A stretch of DNA of 64,000 nt, from the NCBI GenBank assembly GCA_045126215.1, contig JBGVOD010000006.1, forward strand, positions 62,001-126,000, written 5' to 3'. The notes under the pieces are model-generated. The model saw only the letters and a program-made list of their open reading frames with translations. It was not told the DNA's origin and did no database searches. Source of the DNA: SVEL01 sp045126215. Its GTDB lineage: Bacteria; Bacillota; Clostridia; Lachnospirales; Lachnospiraceae. The position numbers were made by a program, and so were the translations under genes. This document shows, in pieces, positions 1-9,083 of this stretch (position 1 is its first letter; each line of letters starts with the position of its first letter).

Positions 1-162
1 ATCAAGCAGATACTCTGTTCTGTCCGGCGTATCCGGATAATTATAAATAATCATTGGTATATGCCCATTATCATTATCTGCCTTTGTCATTCTTACTACC
101 AATTCCATAAAATATATTGTAGCCATTGGTCCAAGACCACCTATAATTCCTAGTTTTTTCAT
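1..162 (-). CDS. Aspartate/glutamate racemase family protein (N-terminal part)
   Basis: The first 54 residues are visible; the rest lies beyond the left edge. The N-terminus MKKLGIIGGLGPMAT matches the glycine-rich start of the cofactor-independent aspartate/glutamate racemase family, which interconverts D and L amino acids with two cysteines (not in view here). The start ATG at 162 is preceded by TTGAGG about seven bases away. It follows the transglutaminase-like gene by 37 bp on the same strand and may share its transcript. Whether the substrate is aspartate, glutamate or another amino acid cannot be told from this fragment. Confidence 0.85.
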   Translation of the reverse strand, partial: MKKLGIIGGLGPMATIYFMELVVRMTKADNDNGHIPMIIYNYPDTPDRTEYLLD

Positions 163-199
163 ATTTATGCCTCAATTATTTTATTTCAACGTCATAATA

Positions 200-1432
200 T
201 TAGTTTGTTGCACCTGCATATTCAGTAAATGTAAATGGTGTTGTAGGTGTTGCAGGATAAAGTGATGAATCAATATTATAGAAACCTATAACAGTAGTTG
301 AAGAATATTCTGCAATCTGTGCATCAGTCGCCATATATCCATTAAAATAATATCTTCGTCTTGTTGCATCAAAATGATAATATGTCTCACCATCATCAAA
401 GCTTACTAATAACCAATAATGGTGATCATTTCTAACACCTGGTGCTCTTTCTACATCAATTGTCTTTGCACCTATTGCCTCAAGCAATATCTTTGCCACA
501 CTGAAGTATGTATAGCAATCACCACTTAAATTAGTAATACCTCTGTATGCTTCCAATCTATAATCTCCCTTTTGGGAATCTCCTGTATATGCAATATTAT
601 CATAAGTGTAATTATATATTGCATACCCCTTCTGCTCAATTGTCATATCGTCTTTTATAATGTTTGAAAGAACTTTATTAACAGCCTCTTCAATCATCTC
701 ATCATTTACACCATCTTTTTCAAAGAAATAAGTAGCTGTAGCTGTGGCTGTATTACCACTCTTGTCCTTTGCTGTATATACAACCTCGTAACTTCCTTCA
801 ACAGGTTTTGCTGTTTCATCCATAACAATCTTTGAATTATCAACAGTTATACTTACTTCACCCTCTTTTTCATCAATGGCTTTTACACCCTTAAGGTAAG
901 TAATATTATCACCAATATTGAAATGTCTGTCTGTAACTCCTGAAAAAACAGGCGCATCCTTATCAACATATAATGTTAAGTTCGAAACAAAATCTTTTGT
1001 AGCACCATCTACCGTTGTAATCTTTATATCAACAGTTTTTTTGCCTTCTTTTGTAACATCTACTTTATCCTTGAATTCATATTTAGCTCCTTCAATATTC
1101 TCAGGATTGTCAATGAATTCATCTGCTGTTATTTCTACCCCAACAGGCCACTCAATATCTTTTGTTTTTATATTTGCAGTAAAAGGAATAGTTGTTGTCT
1201 GTGCTACTCCATCTCCACTTAATAAATCTTTTGAAAGAAATACAATAGCAATAATACCAAATACACTTACAGCTAAAAGAACTATTATAGCAAAGAAATG
1301 AGAAGCATTGCTTTTCTGTTTCTTTCTTGCATGCTTACTATTATTCTTTGGAGCATTTGCTCTGTTTCTGGTTGTATTTGAACTATTTCTTGTAGTATTT
1401 GATTTATTTCTTGAAACATTATTAGAAGACAT
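200..1432 (-). CDS. Membrane-anchored transglutaminase-like domain protein
   Basis: 410 residues. A basic, Asn/Ser/Thr-rich cytoplasmic tail (1-45, containing repeated SNTTRN) leads to one transmembrane helix (46-66). An extracellular region follows with an Ig/cadherin-like domain (about 155-237), then a transglutaminase-like fold with the triad visible as Cys306 (SGDCYTYF), His337 or His338 (NDHHYWL) and Asp355 (HFDATRR). The fold is shared by bacterial surface proteases and cross-linking or peptidoglycan-linked enzymes, so the reaction is not settled. The gene has its own promoter just beyond the rnhA terminator. Role inferred: cell-surface protein or peptide processing. Confidence 0.85.
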   Translation of the reverse strand: MSSNNVSRNKSNTTRNSSNTTRNRANAPKNNSKHARKKQKSNASHFFAIIVLLAVSVFGIIAIVFLSKDLLSGDGVAQTTTIPFTANIKTKDIEWPVGVEITADEFIDNPENIEGAKYEFKDKVDVTKEGKKTVDIKITTVDGATKDFVSNLTLYVDKDAPVFSGVTDRHFNIGDNITYLKGVKAIDEKEGEVSITVDNSKIVMDETAKPVEGSYEVVYTAKDKSGNTATATATYFFEKDGVNDEMIEEAVNKVLSNIIKDDMTIEQKGYAIYNYTYDNIAYTGDSQKGDYRLEAYRGITNLSGDCYTYFSVAKILLEAIGAKTIDVERAPGVRNDHHYWLLVSFDDGETYYHFDATRRRYYFNGYMATDAQIAEYSSTTVIGFYNIDSSLYPATPTTPFTFTEYAGATN

Positions 1433-1481
1433 AACCTGTTTCCTTTCCTTTTATTTTGTCATAATTGCACACTTAGTGAAA

Positions 1482-1510
1482 ATTATATTACTATTACAAG
1501 CATTTTTCAA
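1482..1510 (-). promoter_or_regulatory. Sigma-A promoter of the transglutaminase-like gene
   Basis: On the minus strand TTGAAA (1505-1510) and TATAAT (1482-1487) are separated by exactly 17 bases. The site lies between the rnhA terminator and the start codon at 1432, so it gives the downstream gene an independent transcript with a leader of about 45 bases. Confidence 0.75.
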
Positions 1511-1521
1511 TATCGAAACAC

Positions 1522-1552
1522 AAAAAAAAGGAGGAGTTTTCACTCTACTCCT
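1522..1552 (-). terminator. Rho-independent terminator after rnhA, overlapping its stop codon
   Basis: On the minus strand AGGAGT-N9-ACTCCT is followed by CC and eight Ts. The left arm encodes the last residues of RNase HI and its TGA stop lies in the loop, so the gene has no spacer before its terminator. It closes the operon that begins with the BY-kinase near 12.2 kb. Confidence 0.8.
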
Positions 1553-2178
1553 GCACCTTTTTTTGCCAATTCATCAGCCATATCATTATATTTGTTTGAT
1601 GAATGTGCCTTTACCTTAATAAAAAAAATATTTATAAGTTTTTTTGCCTCTAAATAAAACTGCTGATATTTTATTGTTCCTGCCTTATTTGCTTTCCACT
1701 CTCCCGTACACCATTTGGCGATTCCTTCATAGTCATGATATATCTCTATGCTCTTAAGACCCTTTTCTATTGCATAAGATATAGCAATCTCTGACGCTTT
1801 AATCTCTCCTGCAACATTTCTCATAGCACTGAGATTCTCATCTCTAAAACCTTTGTAAATCTTTTCAAGCTGTCCATTATGTATAAAAACAACACCTGAA
1901 CCAAAATCACCTGTAGCAATATTATAGCTGCCATCCACATAAGCAATAGCCTCATTTTCAGACATACTATCTATCTTTTCGTCAATATCTGCGCTTTCTT
2001 GTTTTTCATCATTATGAGAATTATTCTGTACAAAACCTAGAAACTCTGCTGCCTCATTTGCAGTTTTAAAGCTCTTATATGACGCAGAGGGGAATCCGTC
2101 CACCTGTTTCTTGCAATCATCCCATGTTGTATATATTCCCGGTGTTCTGCCCACCTTAACTGCATAAAATTTTGCCAT
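1540..2178 (-). CDS. rnhA: Ribonuclease HI with N-terminal viroplasmin-type RNA/DNA-hybrid-binding domain
   Basis: 212 residues. Residues 1-50 (MAKFYAVKVGRTPGIYTTW) form the caulimovirus viroplasmin-type domain that binds RNA/DNA hybrids. After an acidic linker, residues 75-212 are the RNase H fold with catalytic acids Asp82 (YVDGSYN), Glu125 (AGEIKASE), Asp149 (YHDYEG) and an Asp near 203 (KYNDMADELAKK). It cuts RNA in hybrids such as R-loops and Okazaki primers. It is the last gene of a polysaccharide operon, 22 bp after the CotH-like gene, probably a hitchhiker there rather than part of the pathway. Confidence 0.93.
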   Translation of the reverse strand: MAKFYAVKVGRTPGIYTTWDDCKKQVDGFPSASYKSFKTANEAAEFLGFVQNNSHNDEKQESADIDEKIDSMSENEAIAYVDGSYNIATGDFGSGVVFIHNGQLEKIYKGFRDENLSAMRNVAGEIKASEIAISYAIEKGLKSIEIYHDYEGIAKWCTGEWKANKAGTIKYQQFYLEAKKLINIFFIKVKAHSSNKYNDMADELAKKGAGVE

Positions 2179-2200
2179 TGCTTTCCCTTTCTGTCATCTA

Positions 2201-4354
2201 TCATTCAGAAACTGTTGTTTCCACTTCAGCTGTTGTTTCTCCTGCAGCTGTTGTTTCTCCTTCAACCGTTGTTTCCTCTTCACCATAAATAAGAATTCCC
2301 TGTTCAAGCACCTCATTCATATAAATTGTTATATATTCAGCACGATTTTCAAAGAAATAAAGTATCTTTCTCTCTTCCGACTCATAATAATCATCTGAAA
2401 ATTCAGAAATAAATCTCTTATTTGTTGATGTTGATAACTTCTTTGTAAGATTCTCCACCTTTTCAAGTGCCTCTGTAACATTTTCAATACTAAATGTATT
2501 ATTTAACAGATATTCCATCTTTTCCTTAAATAGTGTTTTAAATGTATCGTTTTTAATAAGTGACCAGAAAATAACATCATTTTTAACACCCGGTCTTAAG
2601 AATGAATCAATACTATATGTTGAGTAATTTCCTATCATTCCATTGGCCATTGTGCAATCCATATTTCCATAGAAATATCTCCATTTTCCATCAGATACAC
2701 CCTCACCATTTTTTGAAACAGTTCTAAAGAGGACCATTCCATTTTCATTATAATCTGCTGTTGCCATAATCATATTAGAACAGAAGTAATCAAGATAACT
2801 GTCTACATCTATTATTTCCAAAAACTTCTGATAATTTTCATCTACAGACATATCTGCCTGTAAAATGAATGCTATATCTTGCATCATCTCTTTTTGAATG
2901 GCTTCATCACATTCTATGTTCTTTCCATCATACACAACAACATCGTCTGTGATTCCATAATACTGCTTGATGTACTGAGCATCTTTTTTTTCATTCATCA
3001 TATATCCACCCCAGTATTCTCCGTTTATAAAAAGAATACAAGGATAATTATTATTCTGTCCTACATTTAAATCCTTTGTAAGCTCATCTGAAAGATAATC
3101 CCTTATTTTATAAACATTATCCCTCTGATTTGTACTTAACTTAAAGCTGTCACTGTCTATACCAATGTAATTTGATAATGTTGAAGCCTTGTTGATATTC
3201 ATACTATCTGACATAAAGTTAAAGCTTTTCTGTGCTGATGATACACTATAGTCAATATCTACTGATAAATCAATATTTCCAGCATATGTTCTACACTTAT
3301 TTGGCTCAAAATATTCAATATATCCAGTTCTAATCCACTCTTGTAAGTAGTTTGCATCTTTACCTTCTCCAAGTGCCAGAGAATCTTCATATGTTCTACC
3401 AGCTACATATATACCATCAAAATATCCAAACATATCGTCAGGTTCAATTGAAAGTGAAATTACAGGAATATTTAAATAATCCTTTCCAAAACCAATGCCT
3501 ACAAAATAAGATTCCGTATAAACATCACTTTCTGTTCCATCTTCCGACACTGTAATAGCTTTAATGACTGTTGCTTTACTTGTCGATATCAAATCTTCAG
3601 AGTCATTTTCTTTATTACTTTCTATCTTTCCACTGGCATTTTTAATCTCAATGGCTGACTCGTATAAATTTGATTCTACAGTTGGTTTTGAACCATCTGT
3701 CGTATAATAAATCTTACTTCCTTCTGGAGCATACATTTCAAGACTAAACTTTTCTTTGTAAAATCCACCTGGAACTGAAAACGTCAATTCAGTAACCTCT
3801 GCTACTGTTGCACTTTCATTTCCTTCTCCGATTGTACAAGTCATTTTAGACATCTTATTTGCACCATTTGCGTTTCTTCCATAGCTCTCATTCTCTGATA
3901 GCTTAGGTATCATCATACTATATACACACTGGCTTTCTGAATTATATATTTCGACTAATCTGCTTCCCGAAGTAAAATCTGTTTCTGTTTCTACTACATA
4001 GAAATCCTGTTCCTCAATAATTTCATCTTCCGAAATAGTATATTTTAATTCACCATCAACTTTAATTCCAATACCTGTCAAATCTATCTCGCCATTGGCA
4101 TTTGAATATAATTCAACTTTTCCATCGTAGCTTACTTCATTAATAATGAGTTCTCCAAGTGATGCATCAATCAAATATGTTTCTTTTTCAAGCTGTTCGC
4201 TTAAATTATTTAGCTCTTTTTGTTTATTACTACTCTCTTTTTTTGCATTTAAAATTACAAAAATAAGCACAACAAGTGCAATAATTGTAATTGCAATAAT
4301 AACTATTTCTTTTATTGTTATTTTTTTATATGGATTGATTTCTCTATTCTTCAT
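2201..4354 (-). CDS. CotH kinase family protein with lamin-tail and chitobiase-like domains
   Basis: About 717 residues from the ATG at 4354, chosen because GGAGGA sits eight bases upstream; an in-frame ATG at 4372 lies ahead of that ribosome binding site. One transmembrane helix (about 15-36) is followed by a lamin-tail-like beta domain (about 50-150), a chitobiase/hexosaminidase C-terminal-like domain containing YYTTDGSKPT, and a CotH kinase domain (GGYMMNEK, MDCTMANG). The C-terminus is a TTVEGETTAAGETT-type repeat. CotH proteins are atypical protein kinases. An extracellular kinase at the end of a polysaccharide operon suggests phosphorylation of a surface protein, or a scaffold role; the substrate is unknown. 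It overlaps the VanZ gene by 11 bp. Confidence 0.85.
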   Translation of the reverse strand: MKNREINPYKKITIKEIVIIAITIIALVVLIFVILNAKKESSNKQKELNNLSEQLEKETYLIDASLGELIINEVSYDGKVELYSNANGEIDLTGIGIKVDGELKYTISEDEIIEEQDFYVVETETDFTSGSRLVEIYNSESQCVYSMMIPKLSENESYGRNANGANKMSKMTCTIGEGNESATVAEVTELTFSVPGGFYKEKFSLEMYAPEGSKIYYTTDGSKPTVESNLYESAIEIKNASGKIESNKENDSEDLISTSKATVIKAITVSEDGTESDVYTESYFVGIGFGKDYLNIPVISLSIEPDDMFGYFDGIYVAGRTYEDSLALGEGKDANYLQEWIRTGYIEYFEPNKCRTYAGNIDLSVDIDYSVSSAQKSFNFMSDSMNINKASTLSNYIGIDSDSFKLSTNQRDNVYKIRDYLSDELTKDLNVGQNNNYPCILFINGEYWGGYMMNEKKDAQYIKQYYGITDDVVVYDGKNIECDEAIQKEMMQDIAFILQADMSVDENYQKFLEIIDVDSYLDYFCSNMIMATADYNENGMVLFRTVSKNGEGVSDGKWRYFYGNMDCTMANGMIGNYSTYSIDSFLRPGVKNDVIFWSLIKNDTFKTLFKEKMEYLLNNTFSIENVTEALEKVENLTKKLSTSTNKRFISEFSDDYYESEERKILYFFENRAEYITIYMNEVLEQGILIYGEEETTVEGETTAAGETTAEVETTVSE

Positions 4355-4949
4355 TTTCTTGTTCCTCCACATTTTCTAAGGTAGTAACAACTTTCTCTTT
4401 CTTTCCAAACATTTTTGACAAAACAAGTACAGTTAAAAATCCAATTATACTTCCTAGTATATTTGCCTCAATATTATCAATTTCAAAATAGCTTCTTCTG
4501 GTCATATAATTAAACACTTCAATAAAAAGTCCCATAAGAAATGTTAAACATATAATTATTATGCACTTCATAAACTTTCTACTTTTGTCTCCTATTATTG
4601 ATAGTAGTACGCTAAATGGAATAAACAGAATAATATTAAGCAAATTGGTAACATTCTGTTCCACTTTCTCCTCTATCCACAAATGCTTTATCTGAACAAC
4701 TGCAGCATGACTATCCGGTCTCCTTGAAAAAATGCATACAGCTAATATGAATCCAACATAACAACAAAATGCAATTGCCATGATTTCATCTAATATACTT
4801 ATCTTTGTATTTTTATACCTCGTATATATAATAACTGATATATGCACAATTATAGCCGCTATAATCATAAAAACAAGAAGTTTTTTTAGCGGAACTGCTG
4901 CCAGCTCTCTATATGCATTTTCAAGAAAAGAATCTAAAACCTCTTTCAT
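4344..4949 (-). CDS. VanZ family membrane protein
   Basis: 201 residues with about four to five hydrophobic helices (near 23-43, 55-73, 100-117, 127-145, 160-177) and the helix-loop pattern of VanZ proteins. Family members include the teicoplanin-resistance protein VanZ, but most are of unknown function. The start codon directly follows the stop of the upstream GT32-like gene, and the C-terminus overlaps the CotH start, so the three genes look translationally coupled. Role in the polysaccharide operon unknown. Confidence 0.8.
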   Translation of the reverse strand: MKEVLDSFLENAYRELAAVPLKKLLVFMIIAAIIVHISVIIYTRYKNTKISILDEIMAIAFCCYVGFILAVCIFSRRPDSHAAVVQIKHLWIEEKVEQNVTNLLNIILFIPFSVLLSIIGDKSRKFMKCIIIICLTFLMGLFIEVFNYMTRRSYFEIDNIEANILGSIIGFLTVLVLSKMFGKKEKVVTTLENVEEQENEE

Positions 4950-5789
4950 TTATAATTCAGGTAGCTCCTTATGATTTTTTTGTGCAAGATAATATGGATA
5001 GAAAGGAATATCTTTCTTCAACTTCTTATATCTTCTTTTTCTAACAATAATTTGCACTTTATCGAATATAAACTGGTTCTTAGCAAGCAGATTCTTAATC
5101 TTATTCTTTAATCCCTTACCCTCACCAGTCTTTATTCTCCACTCACCTGCACATAAATGAAGTGCATACTGCTTTCCACTAAGTTTTCCAATTTCAAACA
5201 TTTCCTTTGGATATATTACAAAATCACCAAGGTCCTGGAATTTATTGTTAAGTAAAAAGTTAGGATAATGCTTCAGGATATAGTATGTATAGTAATAGTT
5301 ACTTGTAGCATAACCATCTACAACAAGTGCATCATCCTTGAATTCAAATACCTTTCCACTCTCATTCTTACCAAATACAGTTTTGTCATACATATCAAGA
5401 AGAGCCTTGATTAATGGATTACCTGGTTTTGCACCAATAATGGCAGAACCAACAGAGCAATCAAAGATAAAGTTAAGGAAACATTCATGATCTAATAATG
5501 GATCAAAAGACTTACAAACCTTAACATCTGTATCAAGATAGATTCCACCATACTCATAAACAGCCTTTAATCTATAATAATCTCCAATAAATCCAAGCTG
5601 TTTTTCAGCATATGTTTTTCTAACAAATTCATTTTCATCAAATGAACAATTAGACTCATCCCATCTCTTAACTTCATATCCCTCAAGCATTTCCCATGAA
5701 TCAATACACTTCTGTAGTGACTCAGGAATTGGCTTTCCACCAAACCAACAATAATGTATTATCTTTGGAATCTTGTTTTCTTTACTCAT
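4950..5789 (-). CDS. Glycosyltransferase family 32-type capsular polysaccharide transferase
   Basis: 279 residues. The N-terminus IPKIIHYCWFGGKPIP and the central YGGIYLDTDVKV, with a DxD motif at 86-88, are diagnostic of the GT32/Gly_transf_sug family, whose members transfer hexoses from nucleotide sugars with a divalent metal. The protein is soluble and probably membrane-associated through its basic C-terminal third. It lies 11 bp after another GT32-like gene and abuts VanZ. The sugar donor and acceptor cannot be inferred. Confidence 0.9.
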   Translation of the reverse strand: MSKENKIPKIIHYCWFGGKPIPESLQKCIDSWEMLEGYEVKRWDESNCSFDENEFVRKTYAEKQLGFIGDYYRLKAVYEYGGIYLDTDVKVCKSFDPLLDHECFLNFIFDCSVGSAIIGAKPGNPLIKALLDMYDKTVFGKNESGKVFEFKDDALVVDGYATSNYYYTYYILKHYPNFLLNNKFQDLGDFVIYPKEMFEIGKLSGKQYALHLCAGEWRIKTGEGKGLKNKIKNLLAKNQFIFDKVQIIVRKRRYKKLKKDIPFYPYYLAQKNHKELPEL

Positions 5790-5800
5790 TTTAAACCTCT

Positions 5801-6757
5801 CTAATAACGTCCTTCATTTACTATTACATCATAAAATGTGCCTTTAAGCTTCTTGCCATTTTCATCAAAACGAGTACTTAATTTGTGAAAACCTGTACTC
5901 TGTTTTAGTAGATTATACTTGTCTTCGTCGAATTGGTCAAATATATATGTTGCAAGTACATGCGAATCAACCTGACTTACAATTGGCATTTTCTTATATT
6001 CTTCATCAAAATACTCTGTTGCAATCGTAAGAAATATCTGAAAAAAGAAATAATTAACAGGCCTGTCATATCTTTTCCAATACTCTATTATAAAATCTCT
6101 CATAAGACATAGTATATTATTATTCGTCTCACTATGTATAAACCAGTTATTAAGTTCCATTATCTCAGGATTAAATCCAAAGTAATAGAAACTATACATA
6201 AATAACCCTTGTTTATCTATTATGTCTAACATCTTAGAATCAGTGCAAAGCACTGTTGAATCAATCCAATATCCTCCGTAATTAATCAGAAGCTCAAGTC
6301 TTATTAAATCTGATAAATGAGCCGGACCAATTATACCTTTTTTATACTTTTCCATTATAAAATCCGGCAATGTAATATAATCAAAAATATTGGAGTCATC
6401 AAGGAATATTATCTCTTTGTTTTTTATATTTTCTTTTAATGACTTTGCACATATCTTTACTAAGTCCGGTGCATTTTCAATGCCATCATACCATAGAACA
6501 TATACCTTATCATTATGTATAACTTTTTCTTTATTAAGATAGTCCATATTTTGTGTACATTTCTTGAGGAAAATCTTCTTGAATTTTTTGTAATAATGCA
6601 TTCTGTGCTTCTGCGATATCATAGTATTATATATCGGAGCTAACCTTTTATCCCTATATTTAGTTTTTTTCATAATAGTATCGTATACCGATGCAAGCAG
6701 CATTCCATCCTGAATCTTATACAACACTTTTTTTACTTTAGATACCTGTCTTTCCAT
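5801..6757 (-). CDS. Capsular polysaccharide synthesis transferase (GT32-like)
   Basis: 318 residues. The core (about 82-175) has KVYVLWYDG, HLSDLIRLELL and NYGGYWIDSTV, the pattern of the Caps_synth group of GT32-like enzymes. The usual DxD is IDST (166-168), as is normal in that group. It sits between the putative polymerase (6 bp upstream) and a second GT32-like gene (11 bp downstream), so it probably adds one sugar of the operon 1 repeat unit. Confidence 0.85.
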   Translation of the reverse strand: MERQVSKVKKVLYKIQDGMLLASVYDTIMKKTKYRDKRLAPIYNTMISQKHRMHYYKKFKKIFLKKCTQNMDYLNKEKVIHNDKVYVLWYDGIENAPDLVKICAKSLKENIKNKEIIFLDDSNIFDYITLPDFIMEKYKKGIIGPAHLSDLIRLELLINYGGYWIDSTVLCTDSKMLDIIDKQGLFMYSFYYFGFNPEIMELNNWFIHSETNNNILCLMRDFIIEYWKRYDRPVNYFFFQIFLTIATEYFDEEYKKMPIVSQVDSHVLATYIFDQFDEDKYNLLKQSTGFHKLSTRFDENGKKLKGTFYDVIVNEGRY

Positions 6758-6763
6758 TACAAT

Positions 6764-8122
6764 CTAACCTCTTATATATTTTGATTTATGTCTTTCTTTT
6801 CTAAATATATATGATTTTGTAGTTTCATCATCATCATAAATTACTACAAATATTGCAAAAATAATATATAGATATTTCAGTGTCTGCAATGAATCAACCC
6901 ATTTTAAATTAATCATATAGCATCCAGTAGCAATAAACAAACATTTGACAAGTGCATTACTCTTCTCTTTTATATGCTTTAGCATCTTAACAATATAGTA
7001 ACCAATTGCAAAACAAAATGTAATCAATCCAGGATATGCATATCTTACATATTCAGCAATATAAAAACTATCTATTGATTTTATATATGAGCCATTTACC
7101 ATCCCCGAAAACGCCCTTTTTCGACCTATTCCAAGAATAGGATTAAGCCATGGAACCTTGAAAATCTGTTTTAACTGCTCGCGATAATTTGAGCTGCTGG
7201 TCAAGCTTTGCTTATTTGCACCATAAGCTATTGAATACTCTGTTCCAAATAGAGAATCAATAAGTGTAGTTATCTGTAGCATAAAATATCTTCCAATACT
7301 TGAATTGTGAAATACTACTAAAAACATTACAAAAAAAATACCTATTATAGCTAATAAGAAAATACATTTCTTTTTGCTTTGTCTGTCAGTAAAAATGAAT
7401 ACAAGTGCCAATTCCAACAAGAACACTGCAAGAGTAGATCTTGAGCCTGTTAGAAATACATTTGCTGCAACCATTATTAGCAAAAATGGTCTTGTAAATA
7501 GGTCTATACTTTTCTTTTTTATATCATAGCAGCCTAAAGGAGCAATAGCTACAAGTAAAAGTCCATACCCCAGTGAATGTGTACATGGTCCCATAATTCT
7601 ATATTGACCGGATCTTATAAAAGCACCTGTATAAATACCTTTTATTGTTTCCAAATATGCAAAAGGAGTTTTACCCATTGCATATTCTATCAATCCTAAA
7701 ATAGCCAATATATACATAAAAGAAATAATGAGCTTCAACGTTCTTTCAATGCCAAGTCTGTATTTTATAATGTATACAAGCAATACCATTTCTATTAATT
7801 CCAGCATAGGATTAAGAAAAGCATTGATATCGGCTCTTAAAGCCATTGTATACGTCAAAACTATTACATATGGAACAAACACCAAAATGTATTTTTTTGA
7901 AATGATAATAGACACAAAATCATCTTTCATCTGATCATTTGAAATAATCATAATAAACATTGCAACAATCATAACACGAAGCAAGGTAAAATCAAAGAAA
8001 GGTAATGGCACGCCAAAATATTGTGGCATTACAAAAAGAGAGAATAAAAATACGATACAAAGCATATCGTATATTTTATATTCGCGTGATGGCTTACAAT
8101 ATCTACTGCTATTATTTTCCAT
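6764..8122 (-). CDS. O-antigen polymerase/ligase-like membrane protein (Wzy-type)
   Basis: 452 residues with about ten to twelve predicted membrane helices and a large extracytoplasmic loop around 270-340 containing an Arg-rich stretch (GIGRKRAFSG), the layout of Wzy polymerases and WaaL-type ligases. It is the only polymerase-like gene of operon 1 and lies between a GT2 and a GT32-like gene. Function inferred: joins lipid-linked repeat units outside the membrane. These families are poorly conserved, so polymerase and ligase cannot be separated by sequence alone. Confidence 0.8.
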   Translation of the reverse strand: MENNSSRYCKPSREYKIYDMLCIVFLFSLFVMPQYFGVPLPFFDFTLLRVMIVAMFIMIISNDQMKDDFVSIIISKKYILVFVPYVIVLTYTMALRADINAFLNPMLELIEMVLLVYIIKYRLGIERTLKLIISFMYILAILGLIEYAMGKTPFAYLETIKGIYTGAFIRSGQYRIMGPCTHSLGYGLLLVAIAPLGCYDIKKKSIDLFTRPFLLIMVAANVFLTGSRSTLAVFLLELALVFIFTDRQSKKKCIFLLAIIGIFFVMFLVVFHNSSIGRYFMLQITTLIDSLFGTEYSIAYGANKQSLTSSSNYREQLKQIFKVPWLNPILGIGRKRAFSGMVNGSYIKSIDSFYIAEYVRYAYPGLITFCFAIGYYIVKMLKHIKEKSNALVKCLFIATGCYMINLKWVDSLQTLKYLYIIFAIFVVIYDDDETTKSYIFRKERHKSKYIRG

Positions 8123-8141
8123 ACACTATATCTCCTTTCTG

Positions 8142-9077
8142 TTATTTCTTATATGTCAAAGCCATCTTAAGCTCCACAGGAATCGCACGTCTTTTGTGAT
8201 AGCAGTTTGAATACTTAAGTATCAATTTAACTGTATTAAAATACTTCTTATCTTCCATTAACTCAATTCTTAACTGAGTCGCTTTGATATTTTTCTCTAA
8301 TAGCTTAATATTCTTTTTGTCTATATTTTTATCAAGTGCATACTTTAATGTTGCCTCATGACTCTTCTTCAAATCTTTTAAAAACTTTATTCTCTTTTCA
8401 TGATTTCTCATCTTTCCAAGGGAAACATTATTTGCATGCAATCTTCGATTTATTGTTGGCTGATGATACATATATAAACCATCATCACATAATGCCAATT
8501 TCCAGAAAAACTCATCATGTGCCCATCCCTTAAACCAATATGATTTTATTTCATCATAAAAAGTTCTTCTAAGACACATAGTACAACCCTGTGCACCTAT
8601 TGGAATATTACTTGCCTTAAAAGGAATAAATTCCACACTCTTGTCACCTTTGAATTTCTTAATCTCCCACTTTGGAACACTAAGTGCATCATCAGAATCG
8701 GAAAAGCACGAGAATTCAGATGCAAGAAGCTTTATCTCACTATGCTTTTCCATCAAATCTGTCATTTCTTTTATTCTGTTATTTGGCCATTTATCGTCCT
8801 GGTCACAAAAGAAAATCAAATCACCGGTGGTATTGTTTAAAGCCTCCATAAAATTAGAAGCATATCCCAAATTCACATCGTTTTCTTTTATACTGATAAT
8901 ATTCTCAAAATGATTTTCTGTAATGTATTGATTTATTCTTTCAACAGTATCATCTTTTGATTTATCATCCCTAATAATCACTTCATTAACAGGCATTGTC
9001 TGCTTCATTATTGAATCAAGCTGTTCTATTACAAAATCTGCTCCATTATATGTAGCCATTGCAACTGATAATCTCAT
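8142..9077 (-). CDS. Glycosyltransferase family 2 (rhamnosyltransferase-like)
   Basis: 311 residues. A GT-A fold starts with LSVAMATYNGADFVIEQL, followed by RDDKSKDDT and FFCDQDDKWPNNR, the nucleotide-binding and metal-binding acidic motifs; a WAHDEFFWKLAL segment resembles the acceptor region of the RfbF-like rhamnosyltransferase subgroup. It lies 6 bp downstream of another GT2 gene. It probably extends the operon 1 repeat unit on undecaprenyl diphosphate; specificity is inferred only. Confidence 0.88.
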   Translation of the reverse strand: MRLSVAMATYNGADFVIEQLDSIMKQTMPVNEVIIRDDKSKDDTVERINQYITENHFENIISIKENDVNLGYASNFMEALNNTTGDLIFFCDQDDKWPNNRIKEMTDLMEKHSEIKLLASEFSCFSDSDDALSVPKWEIKKFKGDKSVEFIPFKASNIPIGAQGCTMCLRRTFYDEIKSYWFKGWAHDEFFWKLALCDDGLYMYHQPTINRRLHANNVSLGKMRNHEKRIKFLKDLKKSHEATLKYALDKNIDKKNIKLLEKNIKATQLRIELMEDKKYFNTVKLILKYSNCYHKRRAIPVELKMALTYKK

Positions 9078-9083
9078 ATCGCA

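Noticed and set aside
4355..4372. Upstream ATG (MWRNKK...) as the start of the CotH-like gene
   Set aside because: The GGAGGA of the next ATG is inside these codons, which fits a start at 4354 instead.
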